Shown piece by piece: positions 47,450 to 58,734 of a DNA stretch of 64,000 nucleotides. The notes under the pieces were generated by a model that ran no database searches, was not told the DNA's origin, and saw only the letters and a program-made list of their open reading frames with translations. The position numbers and the translations under genes were made by a program. Position 1 is the first letter of the stretch. Each line of letters starts with the position of its first letter. Origin of the DNA: Arthrobotrys musiformis (Eukaryota > Ascomycota > Orbiliomycetes > Orbiliales > Orbiliaceae); assembly GCA_036971715.1 (NCBI GenBank), contig JAVHJL010000004.1, positions 2,170,001 through 2,234,000 on the forward strand. Reading direction: 5' to 3'.

Positions 47450-48586
47450 TTAGGATGTTGGGAGGGTGAGCCATCTCTCCCATATTGTGACGCCCTTCTT
47501 GCTGTCTGTGAGCCATCGTTGCAGGTCGGCTCTGAGCTGTTGTTCCGACTTGCCTAGTACTTTTCTGTATGCCAAAGGGGATTGTATATTAGTGGTCCGT
47601 TCGAGATGAAGGAGGGGAAGAGAGAGAAACGTACATTCCGCGATCTACACAGGCAATCTCCAATTCTGGAGGGCTGAGCCTCATGACACCGCCGCCCTTT
47701 GCAATCAACAGATCATCTGTGGCGATGTAGACCTCGTACCTCGCCAACCTCTTGTGCAGAACGAATCCGAAAGGTAGTGGTAGGACTCTAGAAGGCCATA
47801 ATCCCGAATGTCTACCGACGACAGTAGAACAATGAACCTTTTCCTTCCAGGATAGTTTATCCAGCCCTTCGACGGGTCTGTTGATGCTAGTGGATGGGAG
47901 GAAGGATTCGAAGGAGGCTGTTATCCGGCGCTCACGCTTTTTGCGGTCGTATTCGATTTGGGTTGGGATTCGGCAGGTTATGGGGACGATGTTGGAGAAG
48001 ATGGCGACGAGGAAGGGGGTGAATTCGCCGCAGATGGTGAAGAGGATTGCGAAGAGGGGGATGCGGCGGAAGTCGTGCTGGTTGCGTCTTTATATTGTAT
48101 ATTCAGTCAATTGGGTATTCTTAGTATCTAATGGAGAGGGAGGGGGTACGGGGAGGCTGACTTGAGGAGCTGGAGGTCGCTGCGGGTGATCCACTTGTTC
48201 TGGACGATGCCGGCGTAGCCTCTGTCGTCCCTCCACCTGGCCATGACGGGGCCGGCGAGACGGGGGTTGACCCAGGCCGCATTTTTGAGGCCGGTCTTGT
48301 AGAAGGAGAGGTAGCCCTTGCCGAGCTTGAAGTAGTATCCGAACAGGCTCTCGCCGGGTTTGCGAGGCGCCGGGATGTCCAAAGGCGCCGGCAGCGTCGA
48401 CAGAGGGCCGTTGATGAGGGAGTCGTAGCGAGGGTCCGGTTGTGATGGTGATGTTGAATAGAAGGCTTTGTGGATGGTAAATGGCCGGACGGCAGTTAGG
48501 CGAATGGCGGCAGCCCTCCCGCCGCCTGCAGCCGTCGCCGCTGCAGCAGCCACGAACGCTGTCGTGGCCTTGGTCATCTGGCTCAT
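47450..48586 (-). CDS. LETM1-domain mitochondrial inner-membrane protein
   Basis: Three exons (48162-48586, 47635-48087, 47450-47564) give 330 residues. The N terminus (MSQMTKATTAFVAAAAAT, later RPFTIHKAFYSTSPS) is a typical mitochondrial presequence. A LETM1-like core follows: WITRSDLQLLKRNQHDFRR, then a hydrophobic helix IPLFAILFTICGEFTPFLVA and VPITCRIPTQIEYDRKKRE. The C-terminal ribosome-binding-like part has LVLPLPF-type helices and RGIKVLGKSEQQLRADLQRW. The first intron uses a GTCAGC donor, which is unusual but restores the conserved LLKRNQHDF. LETM1 proteins act in K+/H+ or Ca2+/H+ exchange and in mitoribosome anchoring; this is a short, divergent fungal member, so the exact role is open. 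An in-frame upstream ATG at 48712 exists, but the presequence fits a start at 48586. Confidence 0.85.
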
Positions 48587-49305
48587 CTGGCTATTATTAT
48601 TTTTATATATATATTTTTCGATCGGGTTGCAGGATTGGGAAAGAAATATCTGCGGGAACCCGTGTGGTGGTTGCAGGGGTATGTTGGCTGGCTTGTTGTA
48701 TCGGGCAAACAAACACCTGATATGGGAGTGATTGGGGAGCGATGCTGTGCAATGTCACACGAGGAAAACCCGATGAAGTGGACCCTATTATATGATATCG
48801 ATGTGGATGTTAATATAGTACAATACAGTATATTGCCTAGGCTAAATGCAATTGGGTGTTTTGGGTAGTCGATGTTCCAGGAAGAGAAGCTTGTGGAAGA
48901 GGAGAATAGACACAAGTGATCGAATGGTATGCTGGGCGCTGCGCCGAGAGGTTTGGGAACAGTTGCAGTCAGCAGGTGGATTACAGTGAATCCAAGCAAG
49001 GGATCAATGCAATATCGTGAATCTTATAAGATACTTTCCTTCTATCATGTATATAAGTAGGTATATAAACTAGCATTCCTGAGGATGCACAGCTGTCGTC
49101 TGATTTATTTCCCATTCCACACTATACACTATACTTTATACTCCGCACACTATCCGTATATACTCCACATACTACGCAGTCTATATATCAGAGAGAACAC
49201 CACGACGTATCAATTGACGTACGACAATCGACGGCAATCACGACAACGTCAATCGAACACACAAATAATTTAAAAAAAATTAAATTAAACTAGAAAAGAG
49301 AAAAA
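48587..49305. other. Divergent promoter between the LETM1-like gene and the Q/K-rich protein gene
   Basis: Head-to-head spacer of 719 bases, rich in TATA-like stretches near both ends (for example TATATATATA near 48605). No coding region supported. Confidence 0.5.
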
Positions 49306-51498
49306 ATGGGGTTTACAATAGCTCTCCCCCGTCGTTCCTCCCCCTCATCCTCATCAACCTCCTCCCTCACCTCCATTTCTATCTTCACCCCCAAGAACCG
49401 TGAAAGCTACGATTCCAATACCTCAGCTTCTACCTCTACCTCTATACCCACTTCTATTCTTAATAAGATAATGGCCGGAGATAAGAAAGAGAACGACGAG
49501 ACGTCCCGTGGCAGGAAGAAGGTCAAGGTCAGAGACAACACCAATAATGCTGACAATACCAACGACGACGACGGTGTTGGTGAGAACCTTCGAAACTGGT
49601 GGTCCAGCTTCAGAGGCAGAGTAAGTCCCTCTTCTCCTTTCTTCTCCTCCTACCCTCCCTTCCTCTCCTTCTTTCAGACATTTTCCATCGCGGAATATAC
49701 AATTTCTTCGAGACCTTGGTATCTTGGCTTTATATGCAACTTGCAACAAACTCTCAAAGAAAGAAAGCAGAATGAAAGAAACACTCGAAATTTGTTGTTT
49801 TGAAGTTCCTAAGCGAGTTTAAGCGAGCCGCCCACCTTTCCCAATTAGGCAATCCACACCACTCCCCACTTCTTCTTGCTTGCTCTTTCTTCTTTCTTCC
49901 TTCTCTCTTCTTTCCTCTTTCTCCCCGCCGCCCAATTCTATATATAAGATCTAAAAGCTCTAATACCTATTGTTCTACTTTAGCGTGGCCGTCAACCCCA
50001 GCAAGGCCAGTCCAGGTCTCGTCTAAGATCCCCCCCTCCTCGACCACAGGACAGAGGGCTACAGGGACAAGTACAACAGGGACCAGTACAACAAGAACAA
50101 GTCCAACAAGTTCAACAAGCAGTACGGCAGGCACTACGACAAGGGCGAAAGGGGAAAAAGGTAGAAAAGAAAGAACAGAGCCAAGAACAGGGCGAAGTCG
50201 AAGACGAAAAGGAAGAAGACGACGTCAAAGACGAAGACGAGGACGAGGAAGAACAACAACAGAAGCAGAAGCAGAAGCAGAAGCAAAAGCAAAAGCAGAA
50301 GCAGAAGGAAGACCAAGAAAATTACGAATACGACGACGACAACGAAGAGTTTTGGGAAAGACAAGATCCCTTCTCTCACAGCAGACGTCGTCCTCCCCTT
50401 CCTCGTGGATCTGGTCGAAGCCTTTGGAACCTCATCCCAGTTCCGGCCTGGCGACACCGTGCTCGCGCCCGTTCAAACTCAGGAAGGTCTTCCAAATCTG
50501 CCCCTCCTCACCGCTCCTCGTACCTCGACGACGAAAACGACCCCACATACGGGGCATTCGACGCCGCTAAGGAAGTTCGTCCGCCACCTAGGCGTGTTAA
50601 GTCCGTTCCAAAGGCATCCGAACGTGCAGCTCGGGTCCCAACTCCGCCGGGTATACTTAGGTATCGCACGCCACCACCACCTTCGGATTTCCCGCTACCG
50701 GCACCAACCGAAGCCGAAAGGAACTGGCGCCATACCATTTCTCACTTCCCCTCTGCTGTCGTTGACGCCGTTCTAAAAGAGAAAACTTCCGTGGAATTTG
50801 ATCGAAAGAGTCGCATTCACGATTACTTCAGCAGCGACCCCATCTACGTCGTTGAGCCTCCCACTCAAGAACCTCAACGTCCGTCAACTCCACCTGCTGA
50901 GCGCAAGAACGAAAATTCCGGCAAGGGGAAAGTTCGAAAAGATCTATCTCCCTATTCTCAAAGGCAGGTTGAATATCATCAACACCTAGTACGACAACAA
51001 CAGCATCAAGAACTATTAGAACGACAGCAGGAGCAACAGCAACAACGACTACAGCAGGAGCGTCGAGAACTATTGGAACGACAGCAGGAACAGCAGCGAC
51101 AATACCAACGACATCAGCAGCTGCTGGCATTTCCTTCTTCTTCTCAAGCCCCCACTCCTTCCAGCTCATCACATCCTACTAATATTGGTGCTGCTACATC
51201 ATCGGAGTCGCTCGTCCAAGAAAGCATATATCCCTCAGAAGAAGAGCCTAGAGACAGCGTCCAAAGATACGAGTCTCTCCTCAGGGGTTTCGATTTTCAC
51301 TCACTCCCTCCTCCAAGGGTGTCGTCAAATCGCAGACAAAGGCGACGACCACACTGCCCTGAAGACGACTATTATCCAGGGTCTGTCGTTCTACCCGAGA
51401 CACCAGCCGACATCATACCCACTATTCTCTCACAAATAAACGACCATCAAAAAGAAATCGCCCTGAATAGGAAGGAAAAACACAGAAAAAAAAAATAA
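49306..51498 (+). CDS. Disordered Q/K/E/R-rich protein, two exons
   Basis: Exon 1 (49306-49620, ATG preceded by an A-rich leader) and exon 2 (49984-51498) join in phase 0 across a 363-base GTAAGT/TAG intron, giving 609 residues. Exon 2 has no ATG or GTG for its first 800 bases, so its frame is easily overlooked. A different frame at 49800-50570 is a shadow. The protein is almost wholly low-complexity: Ser/Thr-rich N terminus, a Gln-rich part, an acidic EDEKEEDDVKDEDEDEEE stretch, (QK)n at about residues 200-215, Arg/Ser/Pro-rich segments, TPPGILRYRTPPPPSDFPLP, then a Gln/Arg coiled coil (LLERQQEQQQQRLQQERREL). The most fold-like part is WRHTISHFPSAVVDAVLKEK. No family recognised; possibly nuclear or cytoskeletal. 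Confidence 0.72.
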
Positions 51499-51518
51499 AA
51501 ACAAACAGGACCGGAAAG

Positions 51519-52334
51519 ATGTGTGTATCCTCCTACGTGCTGCTGTATTAGAAGACAGGCAGACTAACAATAGTGCAGGGCCGAGACGAAAACTAATCCA
51601 AGGGGGATCCCAGAGGCCCCGTTCATCGAGAATGTCGAAGATTTTGTGACAAGCAAGCAGGAAATAGAGCCTGCTATACGTAAATTCAGTGAGATGATTG
51701 CGTAAGAAACAAAAAACAAACCAACATACAAGGTTTGCATACCTCGTTTGCTAACTAAAGTCGTATTCTAGAAAGTACACATACATGATGGAATCCAACG
51801 CCCGGCGTGCAGCCGGTCTAAAGGATAAGATACCCGATATTAAGAAAACTCTACAAATGGTGCAGTTTTTGGACACCAAGAATAAAAAAGGCGACGAAGA
51901 GCCTATCTCTACTATGTTTGAACTCTCCGACACACTCTATGCGAAAGCTTCCGTGACCCCTCCCTCCGAAGTATACCTCTGGTTAGGTGTATGTACCCTC
52001 TCTCCTTCCCCTACCTATTAGTCTGGGAGGTATACTGACTGGCTGGCAATATTGTAGGCAAACGTGATGTTGGCATACCCTAACGAAGAAGCCATCACTA
52101 TGCTCAAGCAAAAATTGTCTGCTGCTCAGGAGTCTCTTCGCAATTGCGAGGAGGATATTGATTTCCTACGGCAGCAAATAACCGTAAGTTCACCACACAC
52201 TTGACTCTGGAGGTAGAATATTCGACGCTAACGATGCTCGGAACCCACAGACTCTCGAAGTCAATACCAGTCGCATGTACAACTGGAATATTAGTTTACA
52301 GAGGAAGGAGAAGGAAAAGACTGGAGCAAAATAA
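51519..52334 (+). CDS. PAC10: Prefoldin subunit 3
   Basis: Alpha-type subunit (VBP1/Pac10/Gim2) of the hexameric prefoldin chaperone, which passes unfolded actin and tubulin to the CCT chaperonin. Certain exons: 51579-51701, 51772-51988, 52058-52183 and 52251-52334. They encode TNPRGIPEAPFIENVEDFV, the N-terminal helix, the hairpin region SVTPPSEVYLWLGANVMLAYP and the C-terminal helix ending in WNISLQRKEKEKTGAK. About 182 residues are certain; with a short N terminus this equals the usual 190. The first exon is uncertain. ATG 51519 with exon 51519-51544 keeps frame, but requires a 34-base intron, unusually small. If true, the start lies only 20 bases after the stop of the preceding gene. A start inside that gene's 3' part is the alternative. 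Confidence 0.85.
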
Positions 52335-52998
52335 TTCGTTGTTTTTCCTTCTTCATTTTTGTCTTTTTTTTTTTTTACACTGACTGCTCCCGATGATTCC
52401 CCTTTATATTCGCTTCTGGAATTTTACATAGACCTGGAAGCATAAAAGTCATGATGGCCTGTTTCTCCTGTCCTTTTCCCTTTTCCCTTCCTCCTCATGG
52501 CCTTCTGTTTTCTACTTTTTGTTTTCCCTCTTAAGATAGCGGAAGGCATAATAGCATTATGGTATTCTTATTATTATAATAATAATCATCCTAGACTACC
52601 TAGGTATGTTGTAGTTTTTTCTGAACCGTGAAATCCGTCTCGTAACAGAATCCCACCAAAAAAAAAATCCCGAGCGCCACTTGAAAGGCGCCTTTTCATG
52701 AGTGGAGCCTCTCAATCTGGAGCGGGACTTGCCGCAAACAAGCTTCGACAAGCCCTCGCTTGGTCTCCAAACTGATCTCGAGAGATCTGTGGCAAAAGCG
52801 ACTTGAGCGGCTGAAGTGCATCTCCAAATCCAATTTCGAAGTTAGCGTTGCATTTTTAGTGCACGATCCCAATTTCACATACTTCATACCATTGATTTTT
52901 CTTAAAATGGGCAAGGTTCCTCGAATGCTTAAATATTTTTGTTCCTTTCCCGTTCTTCTTTCGTGTAACCAGTTCTAACTCTCGGCCCCATACTAGCC
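52335..52998. other. Intergenic DNA
   Basis: T-rich 3' flank of prefoldin, an AT-rich palindromic stretch near 52563-52585 (TTATTATAATAA), then the promoter of the next gene. No gene supported. Confidence 0.5.
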
Positions 52999-54143
52999 AT
53001 GGGTTTCTTTAATCTCAATCTTTCCGTGTTTCTCTTTATTTTGCTGTTGATTTTCCAATTGACAGCGATAACTGCAAGCGCGGTAGAGGCTCGCGTCAGT
53101 AGTCCGAAATGCGATAAAACGTGTGCGAAGGCGATTATTCGGCGAAAGTACCCGCGGCCGCCGGGTGCTAAATCGTTTTGTTCGTCGTATCTACGTGCGC
53201 ATCATGCGACTTCGGTGCGGACGGTGATGGTGACTAGGACGGCTACGAAGACGGCGAGGACGGGATGTGTCACTGTGGTTCGGACTTTGGTTAGTACGGA
53301 GTTGGATGTTTTTAGGTATGTTCTCTTTTATATCACAGCTTGGTCTGTATATTATTTCGAGGGGCTGTACTGATGTTATTTGGGTAGTGAGGCTGTGGTG
53401 ACTACTACTCTGCCGGTTATCACTCTCACCGAATACTCTTCGACGGTGGTGATTGCTACGTAAGTCTAATACAATATTCGAGAGATGATTAGTTATCTAA
53501 ACATCTGACGCTCGTATTTTTAAAATATTGTAGAGGTCCAACCCGGGTAATCGATAAGCGGGCAGTCGAAGAGACCGAAATCGCTCCCCGTGCGGTATCA
53601 CAATGCACATGCCGCAACCTCTCCTCCTGTTCTTCAAACACCATTATCGCCGCCTGCCTGGGAATCACACCTCCGCGAACGTCAACATCGACAACCACAA
53701 GGACAATCACTAAACCCTGTACCACAATATCAACCACCACATCCACCACCCTAAAATTCACAATTATAACCTCTGGAACCGCCACGATCTACCCGGCGGC
53801 CGAGACAACGACGCTGGATACAATCCACACCACCCTCGTCCCCGAGGAGTGCACGAGGGACCTCTACACCCCACCCCAAGAAATCGGTTCCGCCGGCGTG
53901 TTTTTCCTAGAATACCCCTTCTTCGCCACGAACTCGCTGGAATGCTGTACCGCGTGTTTTGCGAGGGAAAACTGCGCGGCGTCGTCGTATAGCGGTGAGG
54001 TTGGGAGCTGTGCTTTCTTGATCGTGCAGGAGGTTCAGGCTGGGGAGAAGACGGGGATGTGTCCGCTCGGACGGCAGGATTTTGGGTTTGTGAGGGATTT
54101 TGACTTTGGGGTTAATGCGCTGCCGGGGCCTTGTGGGTTTTGA
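52999..54143 (+). CDS. Thr-rich secreted protein with PAN/apple-like cysteine end
   Basis: Three exons (52999-53315, 53388-53459, 53534-54143), 332 residues. A long hydrophobic signal peptide (LSVFLFILLLIFQLTAITAS) is followed by a Cys-containing segment (KCDKTCAKAIIRRKYP). Thr/Val-rich stretches come next (VRTVMVTRTATKTARTGC; later TSTSTTTRTITKPCTTIST), probably O-glycosylated. Between them lies a Cys-rich piece (QCTCRNLSSCSSNTIIAAC). The C-terminal 90 residues contain EYPFFATNSLECCTACFA, NCAASSYSGEVGSCAF and MCPLG, resembling a PAN/apple module. Such modules bind carbohydrate or protein. A wall or extracellular role is inferred; I do not know a named homologue. The first two introns carry GTATGT and GTAAGT donors. 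Confidence 0.75.
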
Positions 54144-55717
54144 TAGGGAGGGCTCGTTATTATAGACGTATATATACTTATATCGATGTCACTGTTGTTC
54201 GTAAAGCAACCTCGCAGCTTCAAAGAATAAGGGGTCCACGGATGGTGAGAGATATCGAAAGCTTGTACTTGGGATTTGTAGTCGAATACTTCTGAGCGTG
54301 ATCTAAAAATGATCTTGTAATCTAGCTAAGTACCGTAGGGACTTTTGTGGATTTATGAAGGATACCTATACGTGCCTCGAGGAAGTCTTAGCTTAGGGAT
54401 CTCTAAGTTAAGACGGCTTCGCTACCGTCGATCCCAATTTAAGGCCGGCTCACACTCCTTCCCCTTCCAGGATAATTAAATTGTGTCGGACTAGCTATAA
54501 ATCTATAAAAGGCACTGTATTTGAGGAGTATACTTGACATATCGATAACCTGGAGACCAAACGGACATCTCGACAACGCAAGGTATGGTGCAAAAATACA
54601 ACAAAGTGATTTAACGTGGACCGTCCTGAATATTCCGGATCAGACGGCTGGCAGCTAGCACGCATGGCATGCATGGGATATGATCGAAGAGGACGATTGA
54701 TCAGCCAGTACTAACCTTTTCGAAAGGGCGTATCGGGAAACCAATAAAAACCAAAGGGGCGTAAAGCTTCTCGTGTGGACCCTACGTAGAATTAAGGTTC
54801 GGTATGCATACTCGATCCTGTTTTCGGTTTGGAACGAATGGATTATCCATCGTTTCTTGGCGGATGTTGTGATATTATAACCCACACCGTTATCTAGATT
54901 ATATATCCGGTTACCGTGTACATGGTGGTCGAAGCGGGTGGTTAAGTTGCGTTGGAGAGCTATTTAGCTACCAGTTAGTTCCTCTGGGTTCGAGGTAAGG
55001 TTTTGTATGGATCTGGTTCTGTGGAGCCGTTGATAAGTTTGAGCATTCGCAGGCATGCATAAGCGGCCGATCTTGCCAGCAAGCAATAATCTACTATAGG
55101 TAGTTAGTTATGGCAATCCGTTACCCATTGATTAGATCTTATTGGATAGGGGATCATGCCCCTCCAAGCGGCGGTTAGGCCTGATAGTTATATATATAAT
55201 TGGGCTGGAACCAGGATTGTGATTCTATTTACCACTACTACTTATTATAGTTACCTCCCGGCTTGGTAAGAAAGTGGCCTCTTAGAACGATCTTCTTATT
55301 ATATTATTATATTACCCTCTTTTTATTCCAAAAAGCAACGAGATCTAAAGTCCACGGGCCAACAGATTTGTTAGCTTCTCGCAGTATTAAAGCCGAACAG
55401 ACCGACAACTTCCACACTTTTTTGAATTCTAGAGCCCAGTTTCAAATAAATATACGTAACCGGTATTACAAAATGCAGGCGTCGGCGTCTTACCCGCGCC
55501 TTAGAAGACTGGTACGGCTTCAGCAGCTCGCCTACCGACTCCAAACACCGCTTAGAGACCCTATCCAAGCTTGTATCCCAAAGCCGCGCCATTGTTATAG
55601 CTACCAATATATGGCTTCGCGACGCCAGTACACAGTAAACTATATTTCCAAAAGAAGCAAAGTAGCTATATTATGGTTCGATATTTGGGCGCTAATTGAT
55701 TGTAAAAGGCGCCTAGT
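54144..55717. other. Intergenic region before the GGPP synthase
   Basis: Contains a 12-base-pair hairpin (54385-54414) and AT-rich stretches. An open frame of 193 codons from 55263 starts at TTG and runs into the GGPP synthase first exon in another frame; it has no recognisable domain. Confidence 0.45.
54385..54414. repeat. Inverted repeat, 12-base arms, 6-base loop
   Basis: GTCTTAGCTTAG and CTAAGTTAAGAC pair along all 12 positions with one G-T wobble, around the loop GGATCT. It lies 240 bases after the stop of the Thr-rich secreted protein; it could be a foldback relic or an RNA processing structure. Confidence 0.6.
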
Positions 55718-57428
55718 ATGGTTAAATCCCGACCTTCGGTCGAGCAGTCGTTCGGAGGGGTGGACCAATTATCGGGTGTACCGATATGGAATCTGGATAA
55801 TCGGGGGGTACCTCGGACGGTCCAGTCTGAGAGCGTGGCTATAGACGGCATTTCCTTCCCGATGTCAGGTATATTGATTTCTCTACAGTTTCGAAATTTC
55901 TTGGATTGCATGCATCACAACTTCCGGCGTCATGGCGTTGGCTAACTGAGCGTTGAATGTTTTAGATCTTTCGATAATTGGAAATACTAGTAGCTCGGAA
56001 GTCGGAACCGATGAGGCTATGCCAGATGTATCGCCCTGGCTTGCGGAGTACCCTAAGCTCTCCGACGAGGTTGTTTTTACTTTTCTCTTACATTCTAAAC
56101 TCATATTCTAATAATATTTTCCCTTTCTGGGAATACAGGTGGTTATGGAGCCATGCGAATATATCGCCTCGATGCCGTCGAAAAAAATACGTCACGCGGC
56201 AATCGATGCGCTCAGCCTGTGGTATAAAGTTCCTCCGAGCGCTGTGAAAACGATAAAATCGGTTATAGATATGCTGCACAATTCGTCTCTTATGTAGGTT
56301 GCCTCCCCCCGCATCTATAGTGCTAGTAGGATACAGGGAGTGGGGGTTTTGTATTAATATATGTATGTAGTCTCGATGATATGGAAGATAGTTCCACGCT
56401 ACGGCGGGGGAATCCGTCGACTCATATGGTATTCGGAAGCCCGCAGTCGATTAATTCTGCAAACTATATGTTTGTAAAAAGTCTGGGGGAGGTCCAGCGG
56501 CTTGGTCCCTCCGCTGTTGCTATTTATCAAGGTATATACACTTAGCTTCTTCCCAGAAACTTTAGTAGTTGAAATAGTAGCTGATGTCCATGTGGCTACA
56601 AAAAGATGAATTGAGAAATCTCCATGTTGGACAGTCGCTCGATCTCCACTGGACCTTTCATGCACAGTGTCCGACCGAACAGGAGTATATGCAGATGATT
56701 GATGGGAGTATGTAGGCTGCGAGTAGGGAAATTTAGAGGTTGAACTATTGAAAGCTATACTAATTACCAGATCGTAGAAACTGGAGGCCTCCTCCGAATG
56801 GCATGTCGGTTGATGAGAGACCAGGCAAGAGAAAATGAGTAAGGATAACCCCCCAAAACCTGGAGACATATTCCCATATATAAATCTAATTGTCTTTCTC
56901 CCACTCGGTATTAGAAATCTCAATCTTGAAGAGCTACTCAACCTCGTCGGTAGATTTTTCCAGATCAGAGACGATTACCAGAATCTACATTCCGCAGAGG
57001 CACGTTCCCCAATTGCAAATACCAAATAACCCTCAAACCTGAATACATATTGAACTGCATACTAATGAAATAGGTACAAATAGTACTCCAACGCAAAAGG
57101 CGACCTCTCGGATCTCGATGAAGGCAAATACTCCTTCATGTTAATCCACACCCTAAACCACACCAGAGACAAGCAACTCCAAAGCCTGATCCAACTCAGA
57201 TCGCGACAGCCCGAGGGAAGACTCTTACCGGAGCAAAAGGCGCTTATTATGAAAATTATGGCAAGCTCAAAGAGCTTGGAGTATACGGAGAACGTACTAC
57301 TGGAGTTGCAGTCGAGGATTTATGAGATGCTTGAGGAGATCGAGGCTTCTGGGTGTGAGAAGAATATTGGTTTCCGCGGGATAATGGCGAGGTTGAGAAT
57401 CGAGGATCCTAATCTGCAAAACGCCTAA
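55718..57428 (+). CDS. Geranylgeranyl diphosphate synthase
   Basis: Trans-prenyltransferase condensing isopentenyl diphosphate with farnesyl diphosphate to C20 GGPP. Eight exons: 55718-55868, 55966-56069, 56139-56293, 56371-56531, 56606-56707, 56778-56838, 56915-56999 and 57084-57428; 387 residues. The fully joined frame shows [40 protein letters not shown] (first Asp-rich motif DDxxD), [61 protein letters not shown] (second Asp-rich motif) and [14 protein letters not shown]. All are conserved GGPPS blocks. The last intron appears to use a GC donor (GAG|GCACGT); every other border is GT-AG. An in-frame stop lies at 55703, so ATG 55718 is the natural start. The 50-residue N-terminal extension recalls secondary-metabolism GGPPSs. 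No terpene cyclase was found nearby. Confidence 0.88.
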
Positions 57429-57439
57429 GCAGTTTTATC

Positions 57440-57467
<28 letters not shown>
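57440..57467. repeat. T28 tract just after the GGPP synthase stop
   Basis: Homopolymer of 28 T on the plus strand, 12 bases beyond the stop codon. Confidence 0.95.
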
Positions 57468-57471
<4 letters not shown>

Positions 57472-57886
57472 CATAATGTAGACAGCCCCTCGCTCTTTTG
57501 GCGTCCTAGACTAGATCTAAATTGACTACCGTGGTTCAAAATAGTCACCGTGGCTATTGGTGACATGTCTTGATCTCAATACCCGCAGGAGACAAACACG
57601 AGCTGCTTCAACACATATTTTGTTGGAAATTGAAGCGTCTAGAACCGGAAGTGGGTGACACACCCAGTGTTTGTTACACACGCCAGTTCAACGTTCACGC
57701 CTCGTTCGGATATCTGCGAACTCGCGTGCCTCAATTGGGTACCTAGTACCGGCCTAGTATATGTACGTATACGGGTATACGTATGCATGGCCATGGGTAT
57801 ACCGCAATATTGACCACCAAACCCTCACTGTGACGCCACCTAGTCCCTACTTGATCAGGATAATGCTGCGACGGCGGGAACCATGA

Positions 57887-58314
57887 GGGACATCCGCGAA
57901 GGCTAACGAAAACTATGTCGTCAACATTAATTACATTAGCATTGATAAATATATTGGTTGGGATGTCCTCCTCAAAGCTGCAGGTAAGACGAAGAATTAC
58001 CATATGGTGAAGGAGATCATGGATTCTTTCGAGAACTGAGCGCCATGTTCGATGTCACCGCTAAATTTGAATGGGAGAAATTACGCATACAGAATCGCCT
58101 TGTGAGCACTTTCGCACGGTGCGTTTGGGCTGTAGCTATGTGCGGTAGGTGGGACGCCGCTTACACAATAGCAAAGGGAATCAGGGGATACCTCCGGGAG
58201 ACCAACCAAGAATATCTGTGGCGTTGCTTTGCAGACATCATGAATAAGACAACTAGAAGTCTCGCATCGGACATCTCCTCGAAACATGCTCAGTTTTTTA
58301 TTCGTGATCCTTAA
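57887..58314 (+). pseudogene. Probable gene relic, two frames
   Basis: Two adjacent open pieces on the plus strand. Frame one, 57887-58039, contains NYISIDKYIGWDVLLKAAG and NYHMVKEIMDSFEN and ends at TGA. Frame two, 58045-58314, contains FEWEKLRIQNRLVSTFARCV and GRWDAAYTIAKGIRGYL. Both read like parts of one helical protein (perhaps helical-repeat or PPR-like) separated by a frame slip near 58037-58044. There is no ATG at the beginning of the first piece and no clear splice pair. It may instead be an exon pair of a short gene. Function not recognised. Confidence 0.35.
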
Positions 58315-58734
58315 AGCCATGGGGACGAAGTTGTTTTTTGGAACGCTTATCAGAGTAAGAAATTAAAACGAGAAACGCAAGAACGGGAGCGGCGGAAATC
58401 GATTTCCTACTCGAGAGGTATATGAAACTGGGGCTGATATCGATAATGGAAAGGATGGACTACCATATAGCCCACTCGTACTGAACTCATAACAAAATAC
58501 CACGAATTACCATTGACTTTGTTCCATGCTCAATATACATACATACAAATATAACATCCGAAATCCGCACATTTTCGCTTCTTTACTTCCCATAAATTGT
58601 ATTAAGAATGACTTAAGGTATAGTTTTTGTAAAGAAAGAAAAAAGAAGTAGACAATTGCTACCTTCAACCCCCTCCATCTCGGTACCTAACTTCTAGCTT
58701 TCTAACGGAAATACCTATTCGAACGCCCCATTAG
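58315..58734. other. 3' flank of CWH43
   Basis: No coding signal; AT-rich with some A-rich runs, consistent with the downstream region of the minus-strand gene. Confidence 0.5.

Noticed and set aside
49800..50570. 256-codon plus-strand frame rich in Arg/Thr/Glu
   Set aside because: It is a shadow of the Q/K/E/R-rich exon in another frame; the true frame continues 900 bases further and joins an upstream exon in phase.
55263..55844. 193-codon frame before the GGPP synthase
   Set aside because: Starts at TTG, has no recognisable feature, and overlaps the first GGPPS exon in a different frame.
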